Positions 52,619 through 60,818 of a stretch of DNA of 64,000 bases are shown here, piece after piece (position 1 is the first letter of the stretch; each line of letters begins with the position of its first letter). The stretch lies in the NCBI RefSeq assembly GCF_013375035.1, contig NZ_CP056032.1, positions 642,001-706,000 of the forward strand. Direction: 5' to 3'. The position numbers were made by a program, and so were the translations under genes. This DNA is from Spirosoma sp. KUDC1026. Its GTDB lineage: Bacteria > Bacteroidota > Bacteroidia > Cytophagales > Spirosomataceae. The notes below the pieces were generated by a model that saw only the letters and a list, made by a program, of their open reading frames with translations, did not search any database and was not told the DNA's origin.

Positions 52619-53893
52619 TTAATAGCCACCCCGGAATTTATAGGTGCTGGCTACTTTATCAATAGCAACGATATAGGCTGCTAACCGAAGGGGCACCTGG
52701 TACCGTTGTGACGTATCGAACACGCGATCAAAGGCATCTTTCATAACCCGGTCAGCCCGGCGATTGATCCGGTCCAGCGTCCATTTGTAGCCAATCCGGT
52801 TCTGTACCCATTCAAAATAGGAAACCGTAACACCACCCGCATTCGCCAGAATATCGGGCACCACCAGAATACCCTTGCTGTTGATGATCTCATCGGCGCT
52901 GGCTGAGGTTGGTCCATTGGCCCCTTCCACAATCATTTTTGCCTGGATCGAAGCGGCATTGTCTTCCGTAATGACGTCCTCTTTCGCAGCTGGCACCAGT
53001 ACGTCGACCGGCAGCGAGAGTAGTTCCTCATTTGAAATTTTTTCGGCTCCGGCAAAGCCTTCCAGCGAGCCTTTGTTCCCATTTCGATAAGCTACCGCAG
53101 CCGTAATGTCAATACCGTTCGAATTATAATACCCGCCCGAAATATCGCTGACGGCAACGACCGTGACGCCCCGTTCGTGGAGCAGTTCGGCTGCAAACGA
53201 GCCTACGTTACCAAATCCCTGGATAGCGGCCGTCGTTTTGTACGGGTTCATCCGCAATTTATCCATGGCTGACAGAGCCGCTACCGTAACCCCCCGGCCT
53301 GTAGCTTCCGTGCGGCCCAGCGAGCCACCCAGTACCAACGGTTTGCCCGTTACGACGCTGTTTACGGTCATGCCTTTCGATTTGGAGTATTCGTCCACGA
53401 TCCACGCCATTTCACGGGGACCGGTCCCCATATCGGGTGCCGGAATATCGCGGTCCGGGCCAATTACATCGAGCATGGCTACGGTGTACTGGCGAATCAA
53501 CCGCTCGATCTCACCCGCTGACATCTCACGGGGGTTGCAGGCAATACCGCCTTTAGCGCCACCGTATGGGATATCAACGACGGCGCATTTCCAGGTCATC
53601 CAGGCTGCCAGCGCCCGTACTTCGTCGAGGTGTACACCAGGATCAAGCCGGATACCACCCTTTGCCGGTCCCAGAATGTTGGAGTGAATAACGCGGTATC
53701 CTTCAAAAACTTTGATGCTACCGTTATCCATTGTAACGGGCAGGCCGACAATTACTTGGCGGGCTGGCACTTTGAGAATATCATACATTTCTGCTGATAT
53801 ACCCAGCAAGTGGGCAGCCGCATCGAATCGGGACATCATCGATTCGAGTGGATTCTCTTTATCTTTTATCGGAGCTGGTTCAATATAAGCCAT
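52619..53893 (-). CDS. gdhA: glutamate dehydrogenase
   Basis: 424 aa. PAKGGIRLDPGVHLDEVRAL (substrate Lys), VDIPYGGAKGGIACNPREMS (catalytic Lys), GPDRDIPAPDMGTGPREMAW (catalytic Asp), GFGNVGSFAAELLHERGVTV (dinucleotide fold) and VEGANGPTSASAD. This is the about 420-residue hexameric class. It interconverts glutamate and 2-oxoglutarate. Cofactor preference is not certain from sequence. -7 element at 53946-53953. Confidence 0.95.
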   Translation of the reverse strand: MAYIEPAPIKDKENPLESMMSRFDAAAHLLGISAEMYDILKVPARQVIVGLPVTMDNGSIKVFEGYRVIHSNILGPAKGGIRLDPGVHLDEVRALAAWMTWKCAVVDIPYGGAKGGIACNPREMSAGEIERLIRQYTVAMLDVIGPDRDIPAPDMGTGPREMAWIVDEYSKSKGMTVNSVVTGKPLVLGGSLGRTEATGRGVTVAALSAMDKLRMNPYKTTAAIQGFGNVGSFAAELLHERGVTVVAVSDISGGYYNSNGIDITAAVAYRNGNKGSLEGFAGAEKISNEELLSLPVDVLVPAAKEDVITEDNAASIQAKMIVEGANGPTSASADEIINSKGILVVPDILANAGGVTVSYFEWVQNRIGYKWTLDRINRRADRVMKDAFDRVFDTSQRYQVPLRLAAYIVAIDKVASTYKFRGGY

Positions 53894-53945
53894 GGCTATG
53901 TGTTACTTAACCTATTAAAAACCAATTTCTTGGCGAAGTGTGTTG

Positions 53946-53953
53946 CAAAATTA
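53946..53953 (-). promoter_or_regulatory. -7 element for gdhA
   Basis: TAATTTTG on the minus strand, 53 bases before the start codon. The 331-base AT-rich stretch 53894-54224 also holds the DksA-like promoter on the other strand; I see no gene in it. Confidence 0.4.
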
Positions 53954-54154
53954 ACAAATCAGCACCATTCCTAATATAAGTCTATTTTATCTCCAATTAG
54001 TTTAAATTATTAATTAGATTAATTTATACGTTCATTTTTTGGTACGCCAAATACTTGCCAAAAAGTAATCACTAAAACCAAATATTTATTGGTAAAAATA
54101 GAATTTGACAATTTGATAAAAATTTAAAAAAGGTTTGTTCCCCCAACACAATTA

Positions 54155-54203
54155 TTGAAATACCGGTGACAATCCTTTAATTTTGTGTGTAATACGTACA
54201 CAC
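54155..54203 (+). promoter_or_regulatory. promoter and inverted repeat for the DksA-like gene
   Basis: TTG (54155-54157), 20 bases, TAATTTTG (54178-54185). Right at the expected start lies an inverted repeat GTGTGTA-ATACG-TACACAC (54185-54203), a likely operator because a bound protein would block initiation. Confidence 0.65.
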
Positions 54204-54224
54204 TGTAAAAGCAAACCTTAGGCG

Positions 54225-54611
54225 ATGGTGAAAGAAGAGAAAAAAAGATACTCTGAGGAAGATCTAAAAGAGTTTGAGGAGCTTATCAGTCAAAAGCTGG
54301 ATGCTACCCGGAGTGAACTGAATTACATCAAAGAAACACTCAGCAAGCGCAACGACAGTGGTACGGATAATACGTCCGGCAATTCAAAACTTCTGGAAGA
54401 CGGCGCTGATACCAGTGAGCGAGAAAACCTCAATCAATTAGCAGCCCGGCTGCAGAAGTTCATTCAACAGCTGGACGCAGCTATGGTACGTATCAAAAAC
54501 GGGACCTACGGCATTTGCAAAGACACAGGAAAGCTTATTCCCAAAGAGCGGCTTCGCGCGGTCCCACACACACAGCAAACGATTGAAGCTAAACTTCGGC
54601 AGTCTAACTAA
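54225..54611 (+). CDS. DksA/TraR-like protein without zinc cysteines
   Basis: 128 aa. A long helical N-terminal part (KKRYSEEDLKEFEELISQKL), acidic tip LLEDGADTSERENLNQLAAR, and the C-terminal IKNGTYGICKDTGKLIPKER, LRAVPHTQQT. The fold matches DksA, which binds the RNA polymerase secondary channel, but only one of the four zinc cysteines remains (GICKDTG; second pair replaced). Zinc-independent variants are known in several phyla. It has its own regulated promoter and terminator. Confidence 0.88.
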   Translation: MVKEEKKRYSEEDLKEFEELISQKLDATRSELNYIKETLSKRNDSGTDNTSGNSKLLEDGADTSERENLNQLAARLQKFIQQLDAAMVRIKNGTYGICKDTGKLIPKERLRAVPHTQQTIEAKLRQSN

Positions 54612-54702
54612 GTGTCCCGGTTATTTCTTACCCTTTCCCGACTGATCTATGTGATGTAATCTATACTGCACATTCCAGCCCTTGTTTTGTTTTACGTTTA
54701 GC

Positions 54703-54743
54703 AAGCGACCGATTCGGTTATTTACCGGATCGGTCGCTTTTTT
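54703..54743 (+). terminator. strong terminator after the DksA-like gene
   Basis: AAGCGACCGAT and ATCGGTCGCTT with an inner CGGT/ACCG stem, then TTTTTT. In 54744-54881 I see only a TGTTTTTAAAAACA palindrome. Confidence 0.9.
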
Positions 54744-54881
54744 GTCAGTAAGTTTCTAATAGCCAAGTCGGCCAGCCTATTGGCAGATGGGTATGCACTG
54801 TAGGATTTTTTGTGTTTTTAAAAACAAACACGCTGTTTTCTAGTAAATATCGCAGGGATACTTTTTTTGATAAGCACAATC

Positions 54882-55307
54882 ATGCTAGAACATTTAGAGG
54901 AGATTCGGGAAAATATATTTCGTTATCTGGAAGCGCGTATCGAACTGTTCACACTGGAAACTCGCAGCAAGATCGAAGAAGGCGTTGTTGTCGGGATTCA
55001 CGGCATCGTACTGGCGCTTCTGGGTAGCATGACAATGATTTTTCTGTTTAGCCTCCTGGCCGCTTATCTGAATGAGGTGACCAACAGCCGCTATCTAGGC
55101 TTTCTGATTGTAGCATTGTTCTTCCTGCTGACGACTATCCTATGGTTTGCTGCCAAAAACTTTTTTAAGGCCAAAATTCGGGTGATTGCTTACAGCACTA
55201 TGAAGAAAAGCCAGGAAAAGAAAGAAGAAGAAAAACGGGACGCTATTCGGGATCTGCAGGATCAGAACCGTTCCCTAATAAACCCAGATCCGACGATTAA
55301 CCCATAA
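54882..55307 (+). CDS. phage-holin-family-like membrane protein
   Basis: 141 aa from ATG 54882 (a TTG at 54867 is less likely). Amphipathic N-terminus (LEHLEEIRENIFRYLEARIE), two membrane segments (GIVLALLGSMTMIFLFSLLA; LGFLIVALFFLLTTILWFAA), then a charged coiled-coil tail (KSQEKKEEEKRDAIRDLQDQ). This is the YqjE/Holin-X pattern seen in chromosomal stress-associated genes and is not evidence of a phage. Grouped with the following YtxH-like gene. Confidence 0.75.
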   Translation: MLEHLEEIRENIFRYLEARIELFTLETRSKIEEGVVVGIHGIVLALLGSMTMIFLFSLLAAYLNEVTNSRYLGFLIVALFFLLTTILWFAAKNFFKAKIRVIAYSTMKKSQEKKEEEKRDAIRDLQDQNRSLINPDPTINP

Positions 55308-55386
55308 GCTAGCCTGCCTGCAAGCTTACTATCAACAATCAGCGGACTTGTCTGTACCGTGAAACTAATACGTAGAAAATAACAAC

Positions 55387-55914
55387 ATGGAAGACCCTAA
55401 AATACTATTTGCTGACACAACCGAGCGACGTGCCCAATTAATGGCTGCAACCGAACGGTTTAAATCATCAATTACGGATGGAGTAGACACGATTAAAGAA
55501 GATGCCTCAGAGGTTGGCAAGACTGTTGCGTTTGTAGCGGGTGTCAGTTTAGCCGTATATTTGGTTGTCAATGCTGTTCTGCCTAAATCTGCCGAGTACC
55601 GCTACGCTGAGAAATACGGCGAGCCCGACGAAGCGGATTACGACTATGATGAGTACGATGAAGACGCCCCCAACACGGCTCCTTCAACTCACAAAGCTGT
55701 GAAGCGGCAAGCAGATAAGACCCAGAAATCAGCGGCCGCGAGTGGTTTGATCGGTGGTCTGATTACGTCAGTACTAACGAACATTGCCCGCGAACAGCTG
55801 ACCAGCTTTATAGCCCGCATCCGTCAAAATAATGCCGTCAACCCAGCCGCGAGCCCAACAGAATATCACGAGTCAGCGCCCACACAGCCTGTTGACTATA
55901 CTCCGGGAGCATAA
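55387..55914 (+). CDS. membrane-linked protein of unknown function
   Basis: 175 aa. A helical N-terminus (RAQLMAATERFKSSITDGVD), one hydrophobic segment (KTVAFVAGVSLAVYLVVNAV), an acidic Tyr/Asp run (DEADYDYDEYDEDAPN), then a hydrophobic Gly/Ser part (AAASGLIGGLITSVLTNIAR). It resembles YtxH-type small membrane proteins in general character only. The 3' end overlaps the GGGP synthase frame. Confidence 0.65.
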   Translation: MEDPKILFADTTERRAQLMAATERFKSSITDGVDTIKEDASEVGKTVAFVAGVSLAVYLVVNAVLPKSAEYRYAEKYGEPDEADYDYDEYDEDAPNTAPSTHKAVKRQADKTQKSAAASGLIGGLITSVLTNIAREQLTSFIARIRQNNAVNPAASPTEYHESAPTQPVDYTPGA

Positions 55915-56644
55915 GCTGTCGGGAAAAAAAGCACTTGCTGTCCTGCTTGACCCAGATAAGGTGGAGCAGGACAGTCTTGTTAAGTTACTTCATCGCACCA
56001 ACGATTACCCTATCGATGCCTTTCTGGTTGGAGGCAGTCTGGTCACCGATTATAGTCACCAGGAAGTCATTGCCACCATTCGAGAGCATTCGGCAAAACC
56101 CGTCGTTCTTTTTCCGGGTAATCCCCTACACATTGATCCCTCGGCCGATTCACTACTTCTCCTGTCGCTTATTTCCGGTCGTAATCCCGAATTTTTAATT
56201 GGACAGCACGTTATTGCAGCTCCACTCCTGAAAAAAAGCGGCCTTGAAATCCTGCCAACGGGCTACATGCTGGTCGACAGCGGTACACAAACAACTGTTT
56301 CCTACATCAGCAACACAACTCCGTTGCCCCACGACAAACCGGGCGTAGCTGCCTGTACGGCTATGGCGGGTGAAATGCTGGGTTTAAAACTCATCTACCT
56401 CGATGCAGGTAGCGGAGCACGTCGTCCGGTGTCACCGGAAATGATTGCGGCCGTCCGGTCCGTTGTTGACACACCCATCATCGTCGGTGGCGGCATTAAT
56501 TCCGGCGAAAAAGCCTATGAGGCCCTGAAAGCTGGCGCCGACATGATCGTTGTTGGAAATGGGCTGGAAAAAGATCCCGACCTGTTGCCCGAACTATCGA
56601 ACGTAGTACAGCAACTCAATCAATCTGTTGTTCAAACGTCATGA
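55832..56644 (+). CDS. geranylgeranylglyceryl/heptaprenylglyceryl phosphate synthase
   Basis: 270 aa from ATG 55832, which overlaps the previous gene by 83 bases; a TTG at 55892 would match the usual family start better. TIM barrel with LAVLLDPDKVEQD, FLVGGSLVTDY, VVLFPGNPLHIDPSAD, PTGYMLVDSGTQT, LIYLDAGSGARRPV and PIIVGGGINSGEKA. It joins a polyprenyl chain to glycerol-1-phosphate; bacterial members occur in Bacteroidota, where the ether lipid made is not well defined. Confidence 0.9.
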   Translation: MPSTQPRAQQNITSQRPHSLLTILREHKLSGKKALAVLLDPDKVEQDSLVKLLHRTNDYPIDAFLVGGSLVTDYSHQEVIATIREHSAKPVVLFPGNPLHIDPSADSLLLLSLISGRNPEFLIGQHVIAAPLLKKSGLEILPTGYMLVDSGTQTTVSYISNTTPLPHDKPGVAACTAMAGEMLGLKLIYLDAGSGARRPVSPEMIAAVRSVVDTPIIVGGGINSGEKAYEALKAGADMIVVGNGLEKDPDLLPELSNVVQQLNQSVVQTS

Positions 56645-57066
56645 AACTTCTCTTTTCTTTTCTCCTGATCAGCGCCTGCGGCTTGTCGTTATGTTCTACC
56701 TCATACGCACAGGCACGCAAAGAAATGGTGTATACCGTGGCCGAACGACAGCCTGAGTTTCCGGGTGGGCAAATGGCTCTGACTCAATACCTGGCTCAGA
56801 ACATCAAATATCCCGGCTCGCTGATTCGTAAGAACCGAAATGCTGATCCGGTTGATGCCAAATTTATTATTGACAAAGACGGAACCGTGCGTGACGTACG
56901 GGTGGTGACAAAATCGATTGATAAATCGACTCAGAAGGGCATGGAAGCTTTTATGAAGACTGTAATCAACGCCGTTGAGAAAATGCCGCGCTGGCGTCCG
57001 GGCGAAGTGAACAATGAACCCGTTGCCGTTTTTTATACGCTTCCCATCACGGTAAATTTACAGTAG
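56641..57066 (+). CDS. periplasmic TonB C-terminal domain protein
   Basis: 141 aa. Cleavable signal (LLFSFLLISACGLSLCSTSYAQ), so no permanent inner-membrane anchor. The rest is one TonB C-terminal domain: FPGGQMALTQYLAQNIKYPG, DAKFIIDKDGTVRDVRVV, MPRWRPGEVNNEPVAVFYTL and PITVNL. Without the transmembrane helix it cannot work as a standard energy transducer with ExbBD; it may be a periplasmic modulator. It overlaps the GGGP synthase stop by 4 bases (ATGA). Confidence 0.85.
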   Translation: MKLLFSFLLISACGLSLCSTSYAQARKEMVYTVAERQPEFPGGQMALTQYLAQNIKYPGSLIRKNRNADPVDAKFIIDKDGTVRDVRVVTKSIDKSTQKGMEAFMKTVINAVEKMPRWRPGEVNNEPVAVFYTLPITVNLQ

Positions 57067-57076
57067 GGACTACGTT

Positions 57077-57128
57077 CCTAAACTCAGAGAGCCAGCGGGT
57101 TTGACCTCGCTGGCTCTCTGAGTTTAGG
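57077..57128. terminator. bidirectional terminator with a 21-bp perfect stem
   Basis: Stem 57077-57097 and 57108-57128, centre GGTTTGACCT; arms end in CCTAAACTC / GAGTTTAGG. Between the convergent TonB-domain and AraC genes. Confidence 0.88.
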
Positions 57129-57140
57129 GCTGACTATGCC

Positions 57141-58067
57141 TTATACATTCATCAGCGACTCCCGACGGCGCATTTTACCGGCTGGAATACCAAACATCAT
57201 TTTGAAACGACGGCAGAAGTAAGCCGTGTCTTTGTAACCAACTTCGGCCCCGATTGCCCGAATACTTTTCTTACTCGTCCGTAGCAGACCTACAGCGGCT
57301 TCCATACGCTGGTATTCGATATAATCCTGTGGATTGATACCAGTCAACATTTTGAAATACTGTCCGACGTAATCTTCCGATACGTTCGCTACGTTCGCCA
57401 GCACCTTGTTCGACAAATCACCGCCCAGGTTGTCTTTGATGTAAGCGAAAATATCGATCAGACGTGGGTCTTTAAAATAGGTACTGTTCGTTACCAACTG
57501 CTCAACGAACAGTCGGTTTTTCAGAATATACCGGACAACTTCAATGACGATCTCTTCCGTTTTGATCTTAATGATCCGGCCTTTACCTGCCAGGTCGGTC
57601 ATTTCTTCGGCCAGAATCTGGTTGATGGTAATCGCCAGATGATCCTCCTGTTTGATAATGAATGGCGGTACGTCGAGCGAGTTGAAGAAGTTTACGGAGT
57701 CAAATACTTTGGCTTCGAATGACACATACCCAAACGAATCCGACAGTTTGCCGATTAGTTTAGGGTCGTGATTACCTTCCCAGTAGGCTTCCCGGTGCGT
57801 CATGAATTCTTCATTCGACACCATTTTCGACGTTCCCGGATCGCCGTATGTAACGGTTACGTGTTTTCCGCCGGGAATGAACAGCATATCCCCTACGTCG
57901 ACACTGATCCGCTCATCGCCAATTGATACTTCACCGTTGTAAAGAATCAGCAGCGTGTTCTCGACATCGTAGAAGTTTTTAATCGTAATCGGTTGTAGAA
58001 TTCGAATGTTACGGGCCTTGATAAACTTAACGCCCAGTGATTCGATGATTTTATTGTAGTCTTCCAT
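57141..58067 (-). CDS. AraC family transcriptional regulator
   Basis: 308 aa. A cupin-like sensor part (ENTLLILYNGEVSIGDERIS; VGDMLFIPGGKHVTVTYGD), then a helical linker and a C-terminal double helix-turn-helix (VLANVANVSEDYVGQYFKML, TGINPQDYIEYQRMEAAVGL, SIRAIGAEVGYKDTAYFCRR, FKMMFGIPAGKMR). Ligand unknown. Its upstream region has two 16-bp direct repeats, each with a -7-like element, so autoregulation is probable. Confidence 0.92.
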   Translation of the reverse strand: MEDYNKIIESLGVKFIKARNIRILQPITIKNFYDVENTLLILYNGEVSIGDERISVDVGDMLFIPGGKHVTVTYGDPGTSKMVSNEEFMTHREAYWEGNHDPKLIGKLSDSFGYVSFEAKVFDSVNFFNSLDVPPFIIKQEDHLAITINQILAEEMTDLAGKGRIIKIKTEEIVIEVVRYILKNRLFVEQLVTNSTYFKDPRLIDIFAYIKDNLGGDLSNKVLANVANVSEDYVGQYFKMLTGINPQDYIEYQRMEAAVGLLRTSKKSIRAIGAEVGYKDTAYFCRRFKMMFGIPAGKMRRRESLMNV

Positions 58068-58108
58068 AGTCGAAAGAAGTATGTCCTAATGTTGTTGCCC
58101 CCTTAAAG

Positions 58109-58145
58109 TTGTACAAAACTAATAATTTGTACAAAACTAATACAA
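58109..58145 (-). promoter_or_regulatory. AraC-gene promoter with two 16-bp direct repeats
   Basis: TTGTACAAAACTAATA occurs at 58109-58124 and 58127-58142, an 18-bp period. On the minus strand each copy holds TAGTTTTG (-7 consensus) and the palindrome TTGTACAA. A TTG at 58143-58145 gives a 21-base spacing to the proximal copy. Confidence 0.65.
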
Positions 58146-58238
58146 CATTAAAAGTTCGAAAAACATAAAAAAAAGCACATTTTTGGATTGAAGACGCTTT
58201 TTAGGTTCCAAATAATTATATTTTACTAAGAAAACTAC

Positions 58239-59408
58239 TTACTTAATCAGTTCGCGGGCTATAACTAGTTTTTGTATTTCTGACGTACCTTCATAAATCT
58301 GGGTGATTTTCGCGTCGCGCATGAGCCGCTCCACGTGAAATTCTTTTACATAACCATAGCCTCCGTGAATCTGCACGGCTTCGGTTGTTGCCCACATCGC
58401 TATGTCCGACGCAAATAGTTTGGCCATGGCTGCTGCCTGCACATAATCCTTATGTTCGTCTTTCAGTCGGGCGGCTTTGTAAACAAGCAGCCGGGCGGCC
58501 TCGATCCGGGTGGCCATATCGGCCAGTTTGAACTGAATAGCCTGATGATCAAAAATTTGTTTTCCGAACGATTTCCGTTCCTGGCTGTATTTCAGGGCTA
58601 GTTCGTAAGCTCCGGCGGCAATACCAAGCGCCTGAGCAGCAATGCCGATCCGCCCACCGTTTAGCGTCGTCATCGCGAACTTGAAACCAAAGCCATCGTC
58701 GCCAATACGATTCTCTTTGGGCACTTTCACATCCGTAAAGAGCAACGAGTGGGTATCCGACGCCCGAATACCCATTTTATCCTCTTTCTTGCCGACCACA
58801 AAGCCCGGCGTTTCTTTTTCCACGATCAGGCAGTTAATGCCGCGGTGTTTTTTCTCCCGGTCCGTCTGGGCAATAACCAGGCAAATGCTTGACGACCCGC
58901 CGTTGGTGATCCAGTTTTTGGTTCCGTTCACCAGATAGTAATCGCCCTTGTCCTCTGCCGTTGTCGACTGAGACGTAGCATCCGACCCTGCTTCTGGTTC
59001 TGATAGACAAAAAGCACCTATTACCTCACCCGTTGCCAATGGGACCAGATATTTTTGTTTTTGCTCTTCAGTACCATACGCTTCCAGCCCAAAGCAAACC
59101 AGCGAGTTATTGACCGACATAATTACCGCAGCCGATGGGTCAATTTTCGATAGTTCCTCCAGCGCCAGCACGTATGAAACCGTATCGAGACCACTACCGC
59201 CGTACTCAGGCGGCACCATCATTCCCATAAACCCTAGTTCGCCCATCCGTCTGACCTGTTCTGCTGGAAAACGGGCGGCATTATCGCGGTCAATAACACC
59301 CGGTAGGAGCTCACTATGGGCAAAATCGCGGGCAGCTTCCTGCACCGCCCGGTGCTCTTCCGACAAATTGAAATTTAACCCCTGTAACTCCATTCCTGTC
59401 GTTGCCAT
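58239..59408 (-). CDS. acyl-CoA dehydrogenase
   Basis: 389 aa. Full ACAD fold: FAHSELLPGVIDRDNAARFP, FCLSEPEAGSDATSQ (FAD/substrate motif), NGTKNWITNGGSSSICLVIA, YSQERKSFGKQIFDHQAIQF and the C-terminal QIHGGYGYVKEFHVERLMRD with catalytic Glu in QIYEGTSEIQKLVIARELI. It oxidises short- or medium-chain acyl-CoA and passes electrons to ETF; the membrane Fe-S pair at 37.5-39.8 kb could be the downstream acceptor. A 36-bp near palindrome lies 41 bases upstream. Confidence 0.94.
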   Translation of the reverse strand: MATTGMELQGLNFNLSEEHRAVQEAARDFAHSELLPGVIDRDNAARFPAEQVRRMGELGFMGMMVPPEYGGSGLDTVSYVLALEELSKIDPSAAVIMSVNNSLVCFGLEAYGTEEQKQKYLVPLATGEVIGAFCLSEPEAGSDATSQSTTAEDKGDYYLVNGTKNWITNGGSSSICLVIAQTDREKKHRGINCLIVEKETPGFVVGKKEDKMGIRASDTHSLLFTDVKVPKENRIGDDGFGFKFAMTTLNGGRIGIAAQALGIAAGAYELALKYSQERKSFGKQIFDHQAIQFKLADMATRIEAARLLVYKAARLKDEHKDYVQAAAMAKLFASDIAMWATTEAVQIHGGYGYVKEFHVERLMRDAKITQIYEGTSEIQKLVIARELIK

Positions 59409-59448
59409 ATGGTTTCAGAAAATACTCGTGTTGCTCACTAAAATAAAA

Positions 59449-59484
59449 AAAGTCAAACAGTATGCACGCATACTATTTGACTTT
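59449..59484. repeat. 36-bp near-perfect palindrome upstream of acyl-CoA dehydrogenase
   Basis: AAAGTCAAA-C-AGTATGC-AC-GCATACT-A-TTTGACTTT; only two base pairs break the symmetry. Its core is shared with 37198-37229. On the minus strand it is followed by TTTTTT, so it may also terminate the MaoC-like gene. Confidence 0.8.
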
Positions 59485-59512
59485 CCTGAAAATTAGTCGT
59501 CTGATCTTACAC

Positions 59513-59956
59513 TTATTCAAACAGCAGTACGAGTAGCTCGGCAACACAGGCAGGTTTTTGCTCGCCTTCCACCTCGAAGGCACATTCGATTACAGCTCGT
59601 ACGCCGTTTGTGTCTTCGTTATCATTTTGCGGCTCGGCGTGGTGCAGCCAAGCTTTCAATCGTAACTGACTGCCAACAGTCACGGCTTCATGGAAGCGAA
59701 TTTTGTTAGCGCCATAGGTTACCATCGACGTAACCGATTCAATGTTAATGAGTTGATCGAGCAGCTTGGGGGCCAGTGCCAACGTCAGAAAATTATAAGC
59801 ACCCGCTTGTGTGGGTTCGCCCGTTACCAAGGCGAACTGGTCAATCATTTCCTGAGTAATTGGCATGTAGCCGGTTTCGCCGAGCGGTTGCCCAGCCTGC
59901 GCGAAAAATTCAGCCAGAGTGGCGAAGGTTTGCATGAGTCGTTGAGTTTTATGCAA
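59513..59956 (-). CDS. MaoC-like protein lacking the catalytic segment
   Basis: 147 aa. ITQEMIDQFALVTGEPTQAG, AYNFLTLALAPKLLDQLINI and GANKIRFHEAVTVGSQLRLK match the MaoC/(R)-hydratase family. Family members have, between TGD and the FLTL block, about 20 more residues with the catalytic Asp and His (TGDHQWIHVD...IAHGFLTLSL). Here the text goes from TGEPTQAGAY straight to NFLTLAL, so both are missing. It may be a binding-only relative or a dead enzyme still in frame. Confidence 0.8.
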   Translation of the reverse strand: MHKTQRLMQTFATLAEFFAQAGQPLGETGYMPITQEMIDQFALVTGEPTQAGAYNFLTLALAPKLLDQLINIESVTSMVTYGANKIRFHEAVTVGSQLRLKAWLHHAEPQNDNEDTNGVRAVIECAFEVEGEQKPACVAELLVLLFE

Positions 59957-59966
59957 CTTTACCGGT

Positions 59967-60818
59967 ATGACCGGAGCCGATGCTGTTTACTATTTTTCGT
60001 TTGGGCATTACCGAATCGCATACCGAATTTTTGGTAACGGCCCAGCTTCATTGCTGGCTTTTCACGGGTTTGGTCAGACGAGCCGCGTTTACTGGTCACT
60101 ACAGAAAGCGGTTGGTAATCGGTATACAGTCTACGCCTTTGATCTGCCTCATCATGGAAATAGCCAATCAAGCATTGATCAACTACTAACTAAAACGGAC
60201 TGGGAAAGGTTAGTAAGCGATTTTCTACGGGCGCACTCTATAAAGCAGTTTGCCTTAATGGGATTTAGTCTGGGCGGCCGCTTTGCCCTGATAACAGCAG
60301 AGCTGTTTTCAGACTGGATTACAGATTTATATCTGATTGCTCCTGACGGCATTGTTCGCAATCATTGGTATGACCTGGCTACCAGATCAGCTATTGGCAG
60401 GAGCCTGTTTTGTTACGTCCTGCGGCATCTATCGGTTCTAACAAATCTGGGGCACGGTCTGACCAGAATGGGGCTTCTGAACCGAACGTTTATGCGCTTT
60501 GTGGAGCACTCAATCAGTACGCCAGGCCAACGGCAGCTGGTGTACCAGGTCTGGACGCAAACCCGGCTTATCTGGCCAGCCATCGACGAGTTGGGTGCGG
60601 CTTTAGCAAAACGCACTGTACCGGTTTGGATATTTCTGGGCGCGTTCGACCGGATAATTCCAGGATACTACGTCCGCCCGTTGTTTCGTCTTCTGACAAC
60701 GTACCAGTTAACGATTTTCAGGAGCGGACACAACCGGCTGATTGAATTAACCGCCGGCGAGCTAGCGAAGCGCCCGGCGCACTACCTGCCACAGCCCGGC
60801 AATGGACACAACGATTAG
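59967..60818 (+). CDS. alpha/beta hydrolase
   Basis: 283 aa. LLAFHGFGQTSRVYWSLQKA (oxyanion His-Gly), FALMGFSLGGRFALITAELF (nucleophile Ser in GFSLGG), Asp in IFLGAFDRIIPG and His in FRSGHNRLIE. Cytosolic, substrate unknown. Divergent from the MaoC-like gene with 10 bases between starts; the last 57 bases overlap the 3' end of the VTT gene on the other strand. Confidence 0.88.
   Translation: MTGADAVYYFSFGHYRIAYRIFGNGPASLLAFHGFGQTSRVYWSLQKAVGNRYTVYAFDLPHHGNSQSSIDQLLTKTDWERLVSDFLRAHSIKQFALMGFSLGGRFALITAELFSDWITDLYLIAPDGIVRNHWYDLATRSAIGRSLFCYVLRHLSVLTNLGHGLTRMGLLNRTFMRFVEHSISTPGQRQLVYQVWTQTRLIWPAIDELGAALAKRTVPVWIFLGAFDRIIPGYYVRPLFRLLTTYQLTIFRSGHNRLIELTAGELAKRPAHYLPQPGNGHND

Noticed and set aside
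54882..55307. Holin-like gene as a sign of a prophage
   Set aside because: No other phage genes, integrase or attachment site nearby; this family is common as a chromosomal membrane protein.
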